A DNA stretch of 64,000 nucleotides from AG41 sp036522815 (lineage in GTDB: Bacteria; Gemmatimonadota; Gemmatimonadetes; Gemmatimonadales; GWC2-71-9). The notes below the pieces were generated by a model. The model was given only the letters and a program-made list of their open reading frames with translations. It searched no databases and was not told where the DNA came from. The stretch covers positions 3,189 to 67,188 of the forward strand of contig DATDFC010000119.1 of the NCBI GenBank assembly GCA_036522815.1, in the 5' to 3' direction. Position numbers and translations under genes: made by a program. Shown in pieces: positions 61,605 to 64,000 of this stretch. How positions within the stretch are numbered: position 1 is the first letter of the stretch; each line of letters begins with the position of its first letter.

Positions 61605-63073
61605 AGTCCCTGACGGCCGGCCTCCTGCTGGCCATGACGACGCCGCCGTCCCTCGGCGCGCAGGGCTATCGGCTGCGCGTGGACAGTCGCGTACAGGCGG
61701 TCGCATACCGCGGTGTCACGCTCGACAGCGTCGCCGTAGGCGACTCCGTGACCGCCGCTGGATACGCGTTGCAATGCACGTCCAGCGGATTCTGCACGTT
61801 CTACCGGCCCGGCCCCGTCGTCCACGCCGCCCCTGTCACCACGACGGCCGATGTCACGCTGTGGGGCCTGGGAGTCGCGGGTCTGAGCGTGCGGGCGATC
61901 GGCCGCACGGTCGGCGACCTATCGGGCGGAGACAACTGGCCGGGGACGACGCCGCACGTGCAGTTGCTGGAGGGCTACGCCCAGTACGCCGTCGAGCACT
62001 GGACGGCTCAGGTCGGGCGTCAGACCATGGCGACGCGGTTCGGGTTGACGGGATTCGACGGCGGCCGGCTGACGCTACGCGATGCCGGGCGCGGCCTGGA
62101 GCTCACGGGGTACGCAGGGTGGGGGCTGTGGCGGGGCTCGACCCTCCCGGTCACGAGCCCGGCATTGAACCCGCTGGACGAATTCCGACCGCCCGAGCGT
62201 ACGATCGTCGCGGGCGCCGGCACGGCGTGGACTTCGGCCCGCGTCGACGCTCGTCTCTCGTATGAGCGGGAAGTGGACCCCAGCGTGGATTACTTCGTGT
62301 CGGAACGGGCCGGGCTCGATCTGGTGACGCGGCTCTACGTCGGCGTCACGCTCACCGGCGGAGCCGACTACGACCTCGCGCAGGGATGGTGGGGCAATGC
62401 GGCCGCGACGCTCGGCTACACCGCGCCTGGTGGCCGCGTCAGCGCCACTGCCGGCGTGCGGCGCTACCGCCCCCACTTCGACCTGTGGACGATCTGGGGC
62501 GCGTTCAGTCCCGTGCCTTACACCGCTGTGAACGCGTCGTTCGTCGTGAAGGCGCTGCCGCAGCTCGAGCTGCGCGCGGCAGGTGAGCACTATCGCTTCG
62601 CGAACAGCGCGACCGCGACGCCGCTCGTGAGCGTCGAGCCTTCCGGCTGGCGGTTCTCGTGGAGCACGAGCTATAGCCCGAGGACCGCATGGGTGCTGGA
62701 GGGCGGCTATCGCGCGGAGTTCGGACCGGGCGCCTCGTCGCGCGGATTCGAGGGCGGTGTCACGTACGCGAGCGGCCGCCGCCTGTCGCTCACGGCGCAC
62801 GCGGCCACGCTCGATCGGCCGCTCGAGTTTCGCTACGACGCCGCGTCGCTCGATCTTATCGGGATCGCCGCCGATTACCTGCCCGCGTCACGCCTGCGTT
62901 TTCAGCTCGACGCGAGTCGCTATGCCGAAGATCGCAACCGGCCCGATCCCGGCGCCTTCAGCTGGGACCAGGTGCGGGTCTCCGCGCGGATGATTCTCCT
63001 GTTCGGAAGCAGCGCGGACGCGGGCTCACTCCCGCCGGCGGTGCGGGCAATGCCCGAGCGAGGCTCGCCGTGA
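61601..63073 (+). CDS. Outer-membrane beta-barrel protein of the cytochrome cluster (porin-like)
   Basis: 490 residues from GTG 61601, overlapping the previous stop. Signal peptide ends near SLGAQG (about 24). The rest is a long alternating-strand barrel with aromatic girdles (LLEGYAQYAVEHWTAQVGRQTMATRFG, TGYAGWGLWRGS, RFQLDASRYAEDRN) and C-terminal ARMILLFGS. Its place between two periplasmic/outer-membrane cytochromes suggests it is the sheath of a porin-cytochrome conduit, as MtrB or PioB do, though it is shorter than those proteins and the homology is not shown. Confidence 0.78.
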   Translation: MKSLTAGLLLAMTTPPSLGAQGYRLRVDSRVQAVAYRGVTLDSVAVGDSVTAAGYALQCTSSGFCTFYRPGPVVHAAPVTTTADVTLWGLGVAGLSVRAIGRTVGDLSGGDNWPGTTPHVQLLEGYAQYAVEHWTAQVGRQTMATRFGLTGFDGGRLTLRDAGRGLELTGYAGWGLWRGSTLPVTSPALNPLDEFRPPERTIVAGAGTAWTSARVDARLSYEREVDPSVDYFVSERAGLDLVTRLYVGVTLTGGADYDLAQGWWGNAAATLGYTAPGGRVSATAGVRRYRPHFDLWTIWGAFSPVPYTAVNASFVVKALPQLELRAAGEHYRFANSATATPLVSVEPSGWRFSWSTSYSPRTAWVLEGGYRAEFGPGASSRGFEGGVTYASGRRLSLTAHAATLDRPLEFRYDAASLDLIGIAADYLPASRLRFQLDASRYAEDRNRPDPGAFSWDQVRVSARMILLFGSSADAGSLPPAVRAMPERGSP

Positions 63074-64000
63074 GGGACCGACTCGCCATCCTCGTGACGC
63101 TGGCCGTCGTGGCAGGGCCGCGGTCGCTTGTGGGCCAGGCAGCAGCGAACTTCGACCACGCCAAACACGGCAAGCTGTTCGCGAGCTGCACGGCGTGCCA
63201 CCTCGGCGCCGTCGAGCGCGACGCCCCGATCTGGCCCGACGCGGCCTCGTGCGCGTCGTGTCACGATGGCACGATCCAGAAACGAGTGGCGTGGCAGCCA
63301 CGGCGAGAGGCCGCTCGCACCAACCTGCGGTTCGATCACCGCGACCATGTGCGGGCCGCGGTCAACCGACCGGCGGCGTGCGTCGCTTGTCACCAGCAGC
63401 AGGGTGCTCCCTGGATGACGGTCGCGGCGCTCGACGCGCAGCGCTGCGTCGACTGCCACGGCATCCGAACGGCGCACCTCGCCGCCCCAGACACGGCATG
63501 CGCGACCTGCCACCTGCCGCTCGCCCGGGCGGCCCGGCTCACGGTGAAGGATGTGGCGGCATTCCCGACTCCCCCTTCGCACGAGCAATCGGGATACGCG
63601 GGTGCAGACGGCCACGGGCAAGCCGCACGGGCCGCGGGCGCGAACTGCGCGACCTGCCACGCCCGGGAGTTCTGTCTGCAGTGCCACGTGGACGCCCCGG
63701 AGCGGCGCGAGATCCAGGCACTAGCCTCGGATCCTCGGTCCGCGGGGATTCGCGCCGAGCTGCAGGCGCCTGCAAGCCACGAGGATCCGGATTTCCTGGG
63801 GCGCCACGGCGCCAGTGCGCAGCGAGCGCCCGTGTCTTGCGTCGCGTGCCACACGCGGGAGAGCTGCCTGACGTGTCATGCGGCCAGCACGCGAGTCGCG
63901 GCACGGCTGCCGGCGGCGAGCCCGGACCGGGGGCGTGGCGCCGTCGTCACGCGACGCCGTCCGCCGTCGCACGGGGCGAACTACGCGGCGCGGCACGCCG
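63070..64000 (+). CDS. Periplasmic multihaem cytochrome (partial at window end)
   Basis: At least 310 codons from GTG 63070, which overlaps the barrel gene stop by 4 bases (GTGA). A signal peptide (LAILVTLAVVAGPRSLVGQ) is followed by a cytochrome c7-like opening, FDHAKHGKLFASCTACH. Nine CxxCH motifs are visible (CTACH, CASCH, CVACH, CVDCH, CATCH twice, CLQCH, CVACH, CLTCH), and the frame is open to the edge. It would be the MtrA-like periplasmic partner of the barrel. Confidence 0.82.
   Translation, partial: MRDRLAILVTLAVVAGPRSLVGQAAANFDHAKHGKLFASCTACHLGAVERDAPIWPDAASCASCHDGTIQKRVAWQPRREAARTNLRFDHRDHVRAAVNRPAACVACHQQQGAPWMTVAALDAQRCVDCHGIRTAHLAAPDTACATCHLPLARAARLTVKDVAAFPTPPSHEQSGYAGADGHGQAARAAGANCATCHAREFCLQCHVDAPERREIQALASDPRSAGIRAELQAPASHEDPDFLGRHGASAQRAPVSCVACHTRESCLTCHAASTRVAARLPAASPDRGRGAVVTRRRPPSHGANYAARHA

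Noticed and set aside
58590..61706. Open frame of more than 1000 codons antisense to the multihaem cytochromes
   Set aside because: The plus strand has dense CxxCH motifs and signal peptides. The antisense product is an artefact of absent stop codons in GC-rich DNA.

Overview
The window is 64 kb of GC-rich bacterial DNA. Most genes are strongly GC-biased, spaced closely and joined by 4-base start/stop overlaps. SusC/SusD-type outer-membrane pairs, many TonB-linked or beta-barrel proteins, abundant lipoproteins, a ba3-type oxidase and large multihaem cytochromes together fit a diderm such as a member of the Gemmatimonadota. That placement is inference from gene content only; there is no rRNA gene in the window. 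One tRNA (Cys) is present. No CRISPR array, transposase or integrase was seen.

Region by region. 1-6.1 kb is a visibly less GC-rich accessory segment around tRNA-Cys. On one side is a vWA / PP2C phosphatase / protein kinase operon of the TerY-P triad type. On the other is an operon of a JetD-like Toprim protein, a small ORF and an 811-residue protein with a PD-(D/E)XK-like motif, a candidate defence cassette. 6.1-19.9 kb is envelope and uptake: a TonB receptor with its lipoprotein, a lipoprotein, a CheY-like regulator, a LytS/LytTR-type two-component pair, then a SusC/SusD pair. 19.9-25.7 kb is a compact biosynthetic cluster: two carrier proteins, an acetyltransferase, a stand-alone adenylation enzyme, a luciferase-like monooxygenase and a carbamoyltransferase. 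25.7-27.4 kb is amt-glnB. 27.7-31.0 kb holds a beta-barrel gene, a MarR regulator facing a DoxX gene across an MhqR-like operator, and a SulP transporter.

31-45 kb looks like a redox, low-oxygen and metal block: universal stress proteins, a NirK-like copper protein, a SPASM radical SAM enzyme, a ferritin-like/VIT1 membrane protein, a CBS protein, a GAF histidine kinase, and a tightly coupled operon running response regulator - histidine kinase - globin - ba3 oxidase (subunits IIa, II, I), followed by a P1B ATPase and a HemG-like flavodoxin. 45-57 kb is a mixed stretch with several fusions and decayed genes, a candidate structured RNA (about 51.3-51.65 kb), small cytochromes, a cysteine-rich metal-binding protein and a CopB-type copper ATPase.

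57.4-64 kb is the most striking region. It is a run of c-type cytochromes with about 40 visible haem sites: a dihaem lipoprotein, a nine-haem lipoprotein, a membrane-anchored NapC-like protein with 20 haem motifs, an outer-membrane barrel, and a further periplasmic cytochrome (nine motifs before the window ends). This has the parts of a quinol-to-exterior electron conduit.
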